This document shows, in pieces, positions 16,835 through 25,926 of a stretch of DNA of 64,000 nucleotides. The position numbers were made by a program, and so were the translations under genes. Each line of letters starts with the position of its first letter. The first letter of the stretch is position 1. Source of the stretch: Variovorax sp. HW608 (GTDB lineage Bacteria; Pseudomonadota; Gammaproteobacteria; Burkholderiales; Burkholderiaceae_C). The notes beneath the pieces are model-generated. The model did not search any database and was not told where the DNA came from. It saw nothing but the letters and a program-made list of their open reading frames with translations. The stretch is taken from the NCBI RefSeq assembly GCF_900090195.1, contig NZ_LT607803.1, positions 1,178,001-1,242,000 on the forward strand, written 5' to 3'.

Positions 16835-18271
16835 TCAGGCCAGCGTGTAGGCAGTCTTCACGATGGTGAAGAACTCCTGCGCATAGCGGCCCTGCTCGCG
16901 CGGACCGTAGCTCGACCCCTTGCGGCCGCCGAAGGGCACGTGGTAGTCCACGCCGGCCGTGGGCAGGTTCACCATCACCATGCCGGCCTGGCTGTGGCGC
17001 TTGAAGTGCGTCGCGTACTTCAGGCTCGTGGTCGCGATGCCGGCCGAGAGGCCGAACTCGGTGTCGTTCGCGGTCACTAGCGCCTCCTCGTAGTTCTTCA
17101 CCTTGATGACGCTGGCCACCGGGCCGAAGATCTCTTCCTTGTTGATGCGCATGGCGGCCACCGATTCGCTGAACAGCGCCGGCGACATGTAGAAGCCGTC
17201 GGTATCGAGCTTGAGCCGCTCGCCGCCCGCGGCCAGGGTCGCGCCTTCCTTCTTGCCGATCTCGACGTATTCCAGGTCCTGCTGCAGCTGGCTGCCGCTG
17301 GAGACCGGGCCGATGTCGGTGCCCTGCGCGAGCGCATCGCCGACCTTGATCCTGGCCATGCGCGCCTTCATCGCCTCGATGAACTTCGGGTAGATGCCTT
17401 CGGTCACGATCAGCCGGCTCGATGCGGTGCAGCGCTGGCCGGTCGAGTAGAAGGCGCTTTGCACGCTGAGCTCCACGGCCTGGTTCAGGTCCGCGTCGTC
17501 GAGCACCACCTGCGGGTTCTTGCCGCCCATCTCGAGCTGCACCTTCTTGCCAAGGGTCGCGCACTGCACCGCGATGTCGCGGCCCACGCCGACCGAGCCG
17601 GTGAAGCTGATCGCATGGATGCCCGGGTGCTTGACCAGCGCATTGCCGATCACGCTGCCGCGGCCCATCACGAGATTGAAGACGCCGGCCGGAATGCCCG
17701 AGCGGCTGATGATCTCGGCCAGCGCCCAGGCGCAGCCCGGCACGAGGTCGGCGGGCTTGAGCACCACGCAGTTGCCGAAGGCGAGCGCGGGGGCCACCTT
17801 CCAGGCGGGGATCGCAATGGGGAAGTTCCACGGCGTGATCAGGCCCACGACGCCGACCGGCTCGCGCGTGATCTCGATGCCGATGCCGGGGCGCACCGAC
17901 GGAATCACCTCGCCCGCAAGGCGCAGGCATTCGCCGGCGAAGAACTTGAAGATCTGGCCGGCGCGCGTGGCCTCGCCGATGCCTTCGGCCTTGGTCTTGC
18001 CCTCTTCGCGTGCGAGCAGCGTGCCGAGCTCTTCCTTGCGCGCGAGGATTTCGTTGCCGATCTTGTCCAGCGCTTCCGAGCGCGCCTGCACGCTGCCGGT
18101 AGACCAGGCCGGGAACGCGGCCGTCGCGGCCGCCACCGCGGCATCGACCTGGCCGGCATCGCCCTGGGCGTACTCGCCCAGCACGTCCGCGAGCTTGCTC
18201 GGGTTGGTGTTCGCGCTGTAGCTGGCGCCGGCGGTCCATTCGCCGTTGATGAGGTTGTCGTGTCGTTGCAT
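16835..18271 (-). CDS. Aldehyde dehydrogenase, probable alpha-ketoglutarate semialdehyde dehydrogenase
   Basis: 478 aa ALDH with the expected elements: NAD(P)-site Asn in TPWNFPIAIPAWK, Gly-rich FTGSVGVGRDIA, general-base Glu in LEMGGKNP, and nucleophile Cys281 in GQRCTASS. It would oxidise alpha-ketoglutarate semialdehyde to alpha-ketoglutarate. The call rests on length, similarity to that family, and the upstream gene for L-2-keto-3-deoxyarabonate dehydratase, which produces this semialdehyde. It is the last gene of the minus-strand operon starting at 25814. The convergent hydroxyproline pathway makes the same semialdehyde, so this one enzyme may serve both. Confidence 0.87.
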   Translation of the reverse strand: MQRHDNLINGEWTAGASYSANTNPSKLADVLGEYAQGDAGQVDAAVAAATAAFPAWSTGSVQARSEALDKIGNEILARKEELGTLLAREEGKTKAEGIGEATRAGQIFKFFAGECLRLAGEVIPSVRPGIGIEITREPVGVVGLITPWNFPIAIPAWKVAPALAFGNCVVLKPADLVPGCAWALAEIISRSGIPAGVFNLVMGRGSVIGNALVKHPGIHAISFTGSVGVGRDIAVQCATLGKKVQLEMGGKNPQVVLDDADLNQAVELSVQSAFYSTGQRCTASSRLIVTEGIYPKFIEAMKARMARIKVGDALAQGTDIGPVSSGSQLQQDLEYVEIGKKEGATLAAGGERLKLDTDGFYMSPALFSESVAAMRINKEEIFGPVASVIKVKNYEEALVTANDTEFGLSAGIATTSLKYATHFKRHSQAGMVMVNLPTAGVDYHVPFGGRKGSSYGPREQGRYAQEFFTIVKTAYTLA

Positions 18272-18329
18272 GGTGTGTCCTTTGTTTCAGTGGGCCCGAC
18301 CGTGCAGGAGAGCGGCGCCCGAGGTCGGG

Positions 18330-19319
18330 TCAGGCTTCATCGCCGCCCGCGAGGTTCGCGATGCCCGGCGGGAGATCGATGCGGTAGAAGCGCAGCGCGT
18401 TGCCGCTCATGACGGCCTGGCGCTGGGACGGCGAGAGGTCGGCGGAAAGGGTCTGCAGCATTCCGTTGACCAGTTCGGGATAGGCGATGCGCAGGCCCGC
18501 GACGGGGAAGTTGCTCGCGAACATGCAGCGCTCCCAGCCGAAGATCGCGAGCGTGTCGCGCACGATGCGTGCATTCGCATTCCAGTCCCAGGTCTGATCG
18601 CGCAGCCCGAACTCCGAGAGCTTGACGTGGACGTTGGGTTCGCGCGCCAGTATTTCCATCCAGCCGCGCCAGCGTCCGAGGCCCTCGTCGCTGCGATCCC
18701 AGGCGAAGCCGTGGTGGTTGAGAACGATGGGCACGCCGGGGAACATGCGCGCCACTTCCGCGGCTTCCGGCAGGTGCCAGGCGGGAACCCGCAAATCCCA
18801 GCTCAGGCCGTGCCGGGCGAGCAGGGAGAAGCCGCGCAGCCAAGCGTCGTCCTGCATCGTGCCCGGTTGGCCGCGCACGCTCTGCGTAGGCGCCGGCGCT
18901 GTGACCGGCTTGCTGCGGATGCCCCGCAGCAGCGGGTATTCGAGGTGCTGCAGCAGGCGCTCCTCGGTATCCGGGCGGTCGAACCACGCGTGCGCGACGA
19001 TCGCATTCGGAAAACCATGCTTCGCGTGGATCGACTGCAGCCACGCTGTCTCCGCGACCTGCTCGTCGCGGGCGCGCTCGGCTTCCACGTGGATCGTCGC
19101 CACGACGCGGCAACCCCGCGCGGCAGCCCGGTAGTCGCCGGGCAGGAAGTCGCGGCAGATCGAGCGGTAGTCGCCGAGGAAGAACGCCCGGGGATCGTAG
19201 TCTTCCTGCAGCCACGGAAAGCGACCTTGCGACAGGTCCCAAAGGTGATGATGCGCATCGACGATGTCGACACCTTCTTCGTCTCGATCCAGCATGCCGA
19301 CGCTCTCCCGGCGGATCAA
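18330..19319 (-). CDS. Amidohydrolase-family lactonase (COG3618-type)
   Basis: 329 aa TIM-barrel metal hydrolase of the amidohydrolase_2 group. The metal-binding DAHHHLWD is at the N-terminus, LNHHG lies in the middle, and MFASNFPV near the C-terminus carries the position usually occupied by catalytic Asp (here ASN, see findings). This group includes L-fuconolactonase and L-rhamnonolactonase. In this operon it would open an aldonolactone to the aldonate. ATG 19319 overlaps the MFS stop by 4 bp, so translation is coupled. An in-frame ATG at 19295 is an alternative start. Confidence 0.82.
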   Translation of the reverse strand: MIRRESVGMLDRDEEGVDIVDAHHHLWDLSQGRFPWLQEDYDPRAFFLGDYRSICRDFLPGDYRAAARGCRVVATIHVEAERARDEQVAETAWLQSIHAKHGFPNAIVAHAWFDRPDTEERLLQHLEYPLLRGIRSKPVTAPAPTQSVRGQPGTMQDDAWLRGFSLLARHGLSWDLRVPAWHLPEAAEVARMFPGVPIVLNHHGFAWDRSDEGLGRWRGWMEILAREPNVHVKLSEFGLRDQTWDWNANARIVRDTLAIFGWERCMFASNFPVAGLRIAYPELVNGMLQTLSADLSPSQRQAVMSGNALRFYRIDLPPGIANLAGGDEA

Positions 19320-20608
19320 CGCTCGCAGCGGGCCGGCAGCGTCGCCGCGATCGCGGCCGCCATCGCAAGCGCAACGGCCAGGCAGTAGATCCCGACGTTG
19401 GCGCTGTACTGCTGAATCAGCACGCCCACCGCGTAGGGGCCGCAGAAGCCGCCCAGGTTGCCGAGCGCGTTGATCAGGCCCCGGGCGCTGCCCGCCGCTT
19501 CAGGGTTGCACAGCTTGGGCGGAATGGTCCAGAACACCCCTGCGGCAGCCTGCAGGAAAAAGCCGCTGCAGATCAGAAACGCATAGGACACCCAGATATC
19601 CGCCTGGAAATGGACGGACAGGAACAGGCTCAGCGCGAACCCGAGCAGCGGCGCGACAACGAACAAGCGACGCTTGCCGGTCCGGTCCGACAGATACGAG
19701 ACCGACCACATGCCCGCCATCGTGCCGATGTACGGCAGGATGGCGAGCATGCCGACCTGTCCCATGCCGCCATGCGTGAGGTTCTTCAGGATGGTGGGCA
19801 GCCAGAGCGTGTAGCCATAAATACCGGCCTGATAGAAGAAATTGAGCGCGATGAGGCGCCAGATGAGCGGGTCGCGCAGGACCGCGTGGAACGACGTGGA
19901 CACGACCTCCTTGCCAAGCGCCGCCGCGCGTTCGGCGCGCAGGCCGGCGAGGATGTAGTTCTTCTCCTCGGCCGACAGCCAGGTGGCGGTCTCCGGGCTG
20001 TCACTGGCGAACGGAATCCAGATCAGCAGGAACAGCGCCGACAGCGCCCCGGTCGTGAAGAAGAGCCAGTGCCAGCTGAGCGACGCGAGGATCAGGCCGG
20101 ACAGGGGGGCGGTGATCATGCCCGCGAGCGGCACGAACATGATGACCATGGCGTTGGCCCGTCCGCGCTCCTTGTCGGGGAACCAGTTGCCCACCATCGT
20201 CAGGACGACCGGTAGCATGCCGCCTTCGGCAACGCCGAGCAGGAAGCGCAGCGTCAGCAGCTCCCAGGTCTGTGTCACCAGGCCGGTCAGGATGGAAATC
20301 ACGGCCCAGGCGACCAGCGACCAGGCGATGAAGCGCTTGCCGCTGCCGAGCGCGGCCAGACGGCCGCCGGGAATCTGCAGGAACAGGTAGCCGATGAAGA
20401 AGATGCCGCCGGCGAGGCCGACCGTGCTGGCGCTGAGGGCGAGATCTGCGCTCATGCCGCCCGGCATTCCGAAGGCGATGTTCACCCGGTCCATGTAGGA
20501 GATGATGCAGGCGAGCAGGATGGGCGGAATGACGCGCAGCCAGCGTTTCTGGGGAATGGCGATGTCATGGGCGGCACTGGCCGTGCCGACCGTTTCGAAG
20601 GTTGTCAT
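19316..20608 (-). CDS. MFS transporter of the anion:cation symporter (galactonate/phthalate) type
   Basis: 430 aa, about 12 predicted membrane helices. It shows the ACS-family signature YMDRVNIAF in the first helix region, the typical MFS loop RLAALGSGKR between helices 2 and 3, and GVAEGGMLPVVL. Members import organic acids such as D-galactonate, glucarate or phthalate with protons. Its position between genes for a beta-propeller and a lactonase suggests uptake of the pathway's acid or lactone. The operon also carries a TTT-type receptor, so there may be two uptake routes. Confidence 0.87.
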   Translation of the reverse strand: MTTFETVGTASAAHDIAIPQKRWLRVIPPILLACIISYMDRVNIAFGMPGGMSADLALSASTVGLAGGIFFIGYLFLQIPGGRLAALGSGKRFIAWSLVAWAVISILTGLVTQTWELLTLRFLLGVAEGGMLPVVLTMVGNWFPDKERGRANAMVIMFVPLAGMITAPLSGLILASLSWHWLFFTTGALSALFLLIWIPFASDSPETATWLSAEEKNYILAGLRAERAAALGKEVVSTSFHAVLRDPLIWRLIALNFFYQAGIYGYTLWLPTILKNLTHGGMGQVGMLAILPYIGTMAGMWSVSYLSDRTGKRRLFVVAPLLGFALSLFLSVHFQADIWVSYAFLICSGFFLQAAAGVFWTIPPKLCNPEAAGSARGLINALGNLGGFCGPYAVGVLIQQYSANVGIYCLAVALAMAAAIAATLPARCER

Positions 20609-20673
20609 GATGTCTCCAGGAAGCGCGCGCGGATTGCCAGCGGCGCGTTGATGTTCTTTGAGGTTCTGGGGTG

Positions 20674-21606
20674 TCAGCCGGGCAGCACCGTGAGCCCGTC
20701 CGGCTCCTTGCCGGTAGCGAAGGCGTGCGACAGCGCCAGGGTTTCCAGATCGAGTTTGGCCACGCTGTCGTCGTTGAGAGGGATGTAGGCGAGCGGTGCC
20801 GAGGGATGGAACGCGAGCGCGATCGGCTTGTGCACGGTCGGCACGCGACGCAGTTCCTGCAGGGTCTGCGCGTCGTAGATGCCGATGCTGCGCTCACCGT
20901 AGTTCGTCACGAACAGCCGGTTGTCGCGCGACAGGTAGATGCGCGTCGGATCCTCGCCGGTCGGCACGGTCTTCAGCACCTCCATCGTCCGGGCATCCAG
21001 CATGGAAAGCGTCGCATCGTCGCGGCTGGCCACATACAGGATCGACTCGTCGCGGCTCAGGCAGCATCCCTCCGGGCGCCCACCGACGCTGGATGCCAGC
21101 GGACGCTGCCCGGATTCGTGCGGGCGCACGCGCGTGACGGTGTGTGATTTCAGGTGGGTGATGTAGGCGTTCTCGCCGTCGCGGCTCACCACGAACAAGT
21201 GGCTCTTGACGCCTCCTGACGGCACGACGCCCGTGGCCGTGCGGCGCTTGGCCGGGTTGTCGAACACGAGCAGCACGTTGTCGCGCTCGCTCAGCGCGTA
21301 GACGCGGCCGTGCTGATCGACCTGGACGCCGTGGATGCGGCCATGCGGCGCGCAGTCGAGCGAGGCGACGTGCTCGCCGCGGGCGATGTCAACCACGAAG
21401 ACCTCGTGCCCGCCCGCGCCCTCGTGGGCGAAGGTTTGCACGCCGTAGTGCCCGACATAGGCGAGCGCGCCGCGCGGGTCGACGACGAATTCGTGGGGGT
21501 AGGCCGGCAACTGGGCCCGGAATGCCAGTTCGCCGGTCTCCAGGTGGTAGCCGCTGAAGCTGTTGCCGAATTTCTCGACGAGTACGGCCGTGAGAGGGGA
21601 TGTCAT
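20674..21606 (-). CDS. YncE-like beta-propeller protein
   Basis: 310 aa made of about seven repeats, each ending in a pattern like xYVxxxxDxTLSxLD (for example LYVASRDDATLSMLDARTMEV and LFVTNYGERSIGIYD), as in YVTN/YncE beta-propellers. No signal peptide is visible, so it is probably cytoplasmic. Propellers of this kind in sugar-acid operons are sometimes lactonases, but no catalytic residues can be assigned here. ATG 21606 was chosen because the long frame beyond it overlaps the dehydratase gene. Confidence 0.75.
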   Translation of the reverse strand: MTSPLTAVLVEKFGNSFSGYHLETGELAFRAQLPAYPHEFVVDPRGALAYVGHYGVQTFAHEGAGGHEVFVVDIARGEHVASLDCAPHGRIHGVQVDQHGRVYALSERDNVLLVFDNPAKRRTATGVVPSGGVKSHLFVVSRDGENAYITHLKSHTVTRVRPHESGQRPLASSVGGRPEGCCLSRDESILYVASRDDATLSMLDARTMEVLKTVPTGEDPTRIYLSRDNRLFVTNYGERSIGIYDAQTLQELRRVPTVHKPIALAFHPSAPLAYIPLNDDSVAKLDLETLALSHAFATGKEPDGLTVLPG

Positions 21607-21629
21607 GTGCTTTTCCAATGTGTGGATGC

Positions 21630-22559
21630 CTAGCGGCCCCAGCGCAGTACCAGCGGATCGAGCCGGCGCGCGATGTCGATCAGTCCCTCGCGCACTGCGG
21701 GATGCAAAGGCGGCCACGGATGGCGCGGCGCATCGCAGGCGATCACGCCGCCTTCCTTCATCAGCGCCTTGGCGGCGAGGAAGCCTGCCTGCCGGTTCTC
21801 GTGGTTGATCAGCGGCAGCCAGCGCTGGTAGAGCGCGAAGGCCTTGTCGCGATCGCCCGCACGGTGCGCTTCGATGATGGGTCGGATGCCATCGGCAAAA
21901 CCACCGCCGGTCATCGAGCCGGTGGCGCCGGCATCGAGATCGGCGAGCAAGGTGATGGCCTCCTCGCCGTCCCAGGGCCCTTCGATCGCGTCGCCGCCGA
22001 GGCGGATCAGCTCCCGCAGCTTGCTTGCGGCGCCGGGAGTCTCGATCTTGAAGTAGGAGACCTGCTCGATCTCCTTGGCCATGCGCGCGAGGAAGGGAGC
22101 CGAGAGCACGGTGCCGCTCGCCGGCGCGTCCTGGATCATGATCGGGATGTCGACCGCATCCGACAGCCGCGCAAAGAACTCGTAGATCTGGTTCGCGCCG
22201 ACGCGGAAGGTCGCGCCGTGGTAGGGCGGCATCACCATCAGCATCGCGGCGCCCATGGCCTGCGCGCGTTGGCTGCGCTCGGCACAGACCTTGGTGCTCG
22301 TGTGCGTCGTGGTGACGATGACGGGTACGCGGCCGGCCACATGCTCGAGCACGGTGCGCGTGAGCAGTTCGCGCTCGTCGTCGGCGATCAGGAACTGCTC
22401 CGAGAAGTTGGCGAGGATGCAGATGCCGTCCACGCCCGAGTCGATCATGAAGTCGATGCAGCGCTTCTGGCTCTCCAGGTCGAGCTCGCCCGTTTCCTTG
22501 AAGGTGGTGGGCGCCACGGGGAAGATGCCGCGCAAGCGCGGCGTGCGGGTGGTGGTCAT
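21630..22559 (-). CDS. DapA-family L-2-keto-3-deoxyarabonate dehydratase
   Basis: 309 aa class I lyase. The Schiff-base Lys171 lies in YFKIETPG, and the segments CILANFSEQF, MPPYHGATFRV and EGPWDGEEA match, from memory, the L-2-keto-3-deoxyarabonate dehydratase described in Azospirillum. It would convert 2-keto-3-deoxy-pentonate to alpha-ketoglutarate semialdehyde, the substrate of the aldehyde dehydrogenase at the end of the operon. This is the strongest functional call in the operon and anchors the pentonate interpretation. Confidence 0.86.
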   Translation of the reverse strand: MTTTRTPRLRGIFPVAPTTFKETGELDLESQKRCIDFMIDSGVDGICILANFSEQFLIADDERELLTRTVLEHVAGRVPVIVTTTHTSTKVCAERSQRAQAMGAAMLMVMPPYHGATFRVGANQIYEFFARLSDAVDIPIMIQDAPASGTVLSAPFLARMAKEIEQVSYFKIETPGAASKLRELIRLGGDAIEGPWDGEEAITLLADLDAGATGSMTGGGFADGIRPIIEAHRAGDRDKAFALYQRWLPLINHENRQAGFLAAKALMKEGGVIACDAPRHPWPPLHPAVREGLIDIARRLDPLVLRWGR

Positions 22560-22602
22560 GGTGGTGTGAAAAGGGTGGCGCGTCAGGTGACGTGGCCACT
22601 CG

Positions 22603-23775
22603 TCATTCGACGATGTTGAAATCCTTGAGGTACTCGGTCTTCAGGCTGAGGCCCAGACCCGGCTTGTTGTCGTCGAGCTGCAGGAAGCCGTTCTCGGCCA
22701 CCGGCTCGCCGTCGAAGATGTAGTAGAAGAGCTCGTTGCCCACTTCCACGTCGTGCATCGGGAAGTACTCGCTCATCGGCGAGGCCAGCGTGCTCATGGT
22801 CAGGTGGTAGTTGTGCATCTGGCCCGCGTGCGGAATCACGGGAACGCTGTGGGCCTCGCACAGCGCGTTGATCTTGTGCGCGGCCGTGATCCCGCCGACG
22901 CGGTTGGTGTCGTACTGCACGACCGACACCGCCTTGCGGTCCAGCAGCTGCTTGAAGCCATAGAGCGAGAACTCGTGCTCGCCGCCCGAGATCGGAATGC
23001 TGGTCAGCTGGTTCAGCTCGGCATAGCCGTCGATGTCGTCGGCGATCACCGGCTCCTCGAGCCAGCGCGGCTGGAACTTCTCGAGCTTGGGCAGCATGCG
23101 CTTGGCGTACTCGAGGTTCCATCCCATGTAGCACTCGAGCATGAGGTCGTTGTCATAGCCGATGACCTCGCGCACCGCCTCGACCGACTTCAGGTTCTCC
23201 GCAACACCCTTCTGCAGATGCGCCGGCCCATAGCCGAAGCGCATCTTGAAGGCGGTGAAGCCCTGGTCGAGGAACTTCTGCGCCTCGGCCTGCATTTCCT
23301 TCAGGTCGGTGCGGTAGAGCTTGGAGTAGTAGCAGGGAATCTTCTCCTTGGTGCGGCCGCCGAGCAGCTTGAACACCGGCTTGTTCACCGACTTGCCCAG
23401 GATGTCCCAGATCGCGAGGTCGACCGCCGAGATCGCCGCCATGGTCACCCCCTTGCGGCCCCAGGCGTGCGTGGCGCGGTACATGCGCTGCCACAGGTAC
23501 TCGTAGTCCCACGGGTCCTGGCCGATCACCAGCGGTGCGAGGTACTGGTCGATGATGGCCTTGGCGATGGCCGGCGCGAGCGCCACGTTGCCCAGGCCGA
23601 CGATGCCGTCATCGGTCTCGATCTCGACCACGGTCCACGAATGGAAGCGGAAGGTGCTCATGGTTTCCTGCGGGGCGTACAGCAGGTCCATGGCGTTGGA
23701 GCAGAAGTTGCCCTGCGGCGGAACGGTCTTGCCCTTCCACTGGAAAACGCGGGCGCGGACGGATTTGATCTTCAT
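22603..23775 (-). CDS. Mandelate-racemase/enolase-superfamily sugar-acid dehydratase
   Basis: 390 aa, enolase superfamily: N-terminal capping domain, then a barrel with FKMRFGYG (catalytic Lys region), metal ligands in [13 protein letters not shown] and SGGEHEF, and [12 protein letters not shown] with the His typical of acid-sugar dehydratases. It would dehydrate an aldonate to a 2-keto-3-deoxy acid. The sequence recalls the rhamnonate-dehydratase branch, but with the next enzyme acting on a C5 acid, a pentonate is likely. ATG 23775 is chosen; the frame beyond it covers the pdxA-like gene's end. Confidence 0.84.
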   Translation of the reverse strand: MKIKSVRARVFQWKGKTVPPQGNFCSNAMDLLYAPQETMSTFRFHSWTVVEIETDDGIVGLGNVALAPAIAKAIIDQYLAPLVIGQDPWDYEYLWQRMYRATHAWGRKGVTMAAISAVDLAIWDILGKSVNKPVFKLLGGRTKEKIPCYYSKLYRTDLKEMQAEAQKFLDQGFTAFKMRFGYGPAHLQKGVAENLKSVEAVREVIGYDNDLMLECYMGWNLEYAKRMLPKLEKFQPRWLEEPVIADDIDGYAELNQLTSIPISGGEHEFSLYGFKQLLDRKAVSVVQYDTNRVGGITAAHKINALCEAHSVPVIPHAGQMHNYHLTMSTLASPMSEYFPMHDVEVGNELFYYIFDGEPVAENGFLQLDDNKPGLGLSLKTEYLKDFNIVE

Positions 23776-23800
23776 GGTTTGCCTTGGTGTTGAGAGAGGT

Positions 23801-24850
23801 TCACGCGGGTGCGTGGGTGGCGAGGCGGTGCGCGGCGCCCATGCGGCTCGCGATGCGGAAGGCCTGCCAGGTCGCGTCGACATTGGCCTTGCCCTGGCCC
23901 GCGATGTCGTAGGCCGTGCCGTGGGCCGGCGTGGTGATCGGGATCGGCAGCCCGCCCTGCACCGTGACGCCGCGGCTGAAGCCCAGCAGCTTGATGGCGA
24001 TCTGGCCCTGGTCGTGGTACATGGTCACGATCGCCTGGTAGTCGCCGGCCTGCGCCTTCAGGAAGATCGTGTCGGCCGGGAACGGGCCGTGAAATGGCGA
24101 CTCGGTCGGCCAGTCGCGCGCCTGCAGGCGCTGCACGGCCGGGATGATGATGTCGACCTCCTCGCGCCCGCACAGGCCGCCGTCGCCTCCATGCGGATTG
24201 AATGCCGCGACCGCAATCCTGGGCCGCGCCACGCCGTTGGCCAGCAGCGAGCGGTAGATCAACTCGGCCGCCTGCTCGATGCGCTCCACGCTCAGGTAGC
24301 TGGCCACGTCCTTCAGCGGCACGTGCGAGGAGATGCGCGAGGTCCAGAGCTCGCCGAGCGTGTTGAACTCGCAGAAGTAGCCGGTCACGCCCAGGTGCCG
24401 GGCGAAATGATGCAGCTCGTCCTCGTGCTCCATGCCGCCGAGCTTCATGGCTTGCTTGTTGAGGGGCGCGAAGCAGATCGCGTCGACCTCGCCCGCCAGC
24501 GTGGCATCCATGCACTGGTCCAGCACCTGCAGCACCGACCGGCCGCCCGGCGCGGCGGCCTGGCCGCGCTGCACCTGCGCCGGGTCGATGCTCTGCACAG
24601 CGAGGAAGGCGGGGCGAGTGGTGCCGCTGCGTCCACGCACTTCGGCCAGCGACTGAACCTCATCGGTCGCGACAGTCGTGCTCGCGAGACGCTGTCCTTC
24701 GTCCCACAGCCAGCGGTCGCCGACCAGGACGATGTTGGCCAGTGCGCTGGCTTCCGGCTTGGTCAGTAGCTTGGCGATCAGCTCGGCGCCGATGCCGGCG
24801 GGGTCACCGAGGGTGAGCGCAACAACAGGCAAGGAAGGTGTGTTCATCAT
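23801..24850 (-). CDS. PdxA-family NAD-dependent dehydrogenase
   Basis: About 349 aa, similar to 4-hydroxythreonine-4-phosphate dehydrogenase. The three metal-binding His are kept: in [17 protein letters not shown] and [11 protein letters not shown]. Catabolic PdxA relatives oxidise and decarboxylate other beta-hydroxy acids (4-phosphoerythronate/threonate, or the terephthalate dihydrodiol in TphB). No DUF1537 kinase gene is nearby, so a phosphorylated four-carbon acid route is not supported. Its substrate in this operon is unclear. The start is ATG 24850 or the adjacent ATG 24847, one base after the preceding stop. Confidence 0.85.
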   Translation of the reverse strand: MMNTPSLPVVALTLGDPAGIGAELIAKLLTKPEASALANIVLVGDRWLWDEGQRLASTTVATDEVQSLAEVRGRSGTTRPAFLAVQSIDPAQVQRGQAAAPGGRSVLQVLDQCMDATLAGEVDAICFAPLNKQAMKLGGMEHEDELHHFARHLGVTGYFCEFNTLGELWTSRISSHVPLKDVASYLSVERIEQAAELIYRSLLANGVARPRIAVAAFNPHGGDGGLCGREEVDIIIPAVQRLQARDWPTESPFHGPFPADTIFLKAQAGDYQAIVTMYHDQGQIAIKLLGFSRGVTVQGGLPIPITTPAHGTAYDIAGQGKANVDATWQAFRIASRMGAAHRLATHAPA

Positions 24851-24851
24851 G

Positions 24852-25814
24852 TCAATCAATGTGGATGTGGTTCTTGCGAATGACTTCGCCAAAGCGCTTG
24901 TATTCAGCGGCCTGGAATTGCACGAACTGCGTCTGGGTCATCGGCGTGATCTCGGCGCCGATGGCTGCGAGGCGGGTCCTGGTTTCCGGCATCGCAAGCA
25001 CCTGGTTCACGGCCTCGTGCACCCTGTCCTGCACCGCCCTGGGCGTCGCGGAGGGCATGTAGATGCCGTACCAGGCGCTCATCTCGACGCCGGGTACGCC
25101 AGCCTCGGCGAGCGTCGGCACCTCGGGCAGCTGCGGATTGCGCTGCGCGGAGGTGACGGCGAGCGCGCGCAGCTTGCCGCTCCTGATCTGGCCGATCACC
25201 GCGGGCAGCGTGTCGAAGCTCAGCTGCACCTGCCCCCCCACCAGGTCGACCAGCGCCGGTCCGCTTCCCTTGTAGGGCACGTGCGCGATGTCCACGCCCG
25301 CCGCTTCCTTGAACATCTCGGCCGCGATGTGCTGCGTGCTGCCGGCGCCGCTGGTTGCGTAGTTCAGCTTGCCGGGCTCTCGCTTGGCCAGCTTGACCAG
25401 CGCCTGCACCGAGTCGGCGGGCACGCCGTTGCTGACCACCAGCACATTGGGTACCGCGCCGACGAAGGCCACCGGGACCAGGTCACGGTTGTTGTCGTAG
25501 TTGAGCTTGAGCAAATGCGGCGCGATCGCGTGCGCCGTGACCACGCCCATCACCATCGTGTGGCCGTCGGTGGACTTGGCCGTGGCATCCGCCGCCAGCG
25601 TGTTCGACACGCCGGGCCGGTTCTCCACCACGACGGGTTGCTTGAGCAAGGGTCCGAGCCGATCGGCAACCACGCGGGCCATGGCGTCGGTGCCGCCGCC
25701 CGGCGCCGAGCCGACCAACATCCTGAGGGGGCGCGTGGGCCACGTCTGGGCCTGCACGGCGCTCGCGGCGAGCACCAGCACGCCCGCGGCCATGACCGTC
25801 ATGAACTTCTTCAT
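24852..25814 (-). CDS. Bug/TTT-family periplasmic solute receptor
   Basis: 320 aa: a Sec signal peptide (ASAVQAQ, about residues 17-23) and a Bug-family fold (APGGGTDAMARVVADRL, ENRPG, then TLAEAGVPG). Such receptors bind carboxylates for tripartite tricarboxylate transporters, but most Bug genes, like this one, have no membrane partner genes alongside. It is the first gene of the eight-gene minus-strand operon and is divergent from a LysR gene. Confidence 0.87.
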   Translation of the reverse strand: MKKFMTVMAAGVLVLAASAVQAQTWPTRPLRMLVGSAPGGGTDAMARVVADRLGPLLKQPVVVENRPGVSNTLAADATAKSTDGHTMVMGVVTAHAIAPHLLKLNYDNNRDLVPVAFVGAVPNVLVVSNGVPADSVQALVKLAKREPGKLNYATSGAGSTQHIAAEMFKEAAGVDIAHVPYKGSGPALVDLVGGQVQLSFDTLPAVIGQIRSGKLRALAVTSAQRNPQLPEVPTLAEAGVPGVEMSAWYGIYMPSATPRAVQDRVHEAVNQVLAMPETRTRLAAIGAEITPMTQTQFVQFQAAEYKRFGEVIRKNHIHID

Positions 25815-25893
25815 CGCTTTGTCTCCAGTGCTTGTGTGAGGTGCACAGTGAGACGGATCGTAGGCAGGCGATTGATACCCGTAAACTGAAAGC

Positions 25894-25909
25894 TATTGAT
25901 CGATCAATA
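25894..25909. promoter_or_regulatory. 16-bp perfect palindrome between divergent LysR and TTT-receptor genes
   Basis: TATTGATCGATCAATA is a perfect 16-bp palindrome in the 112-bp gap between the pentonate operon and its LysR gene. A related half (ATTGAT) lies about 25 bp to the left at 25871. It lies 18 bp before the LysR start, so a LysR operator shared by both genes is likely. No binding data are available. Confidence 0.55.
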
Positions 25910-25926
25910 TCCTGAGGTAATCATTC

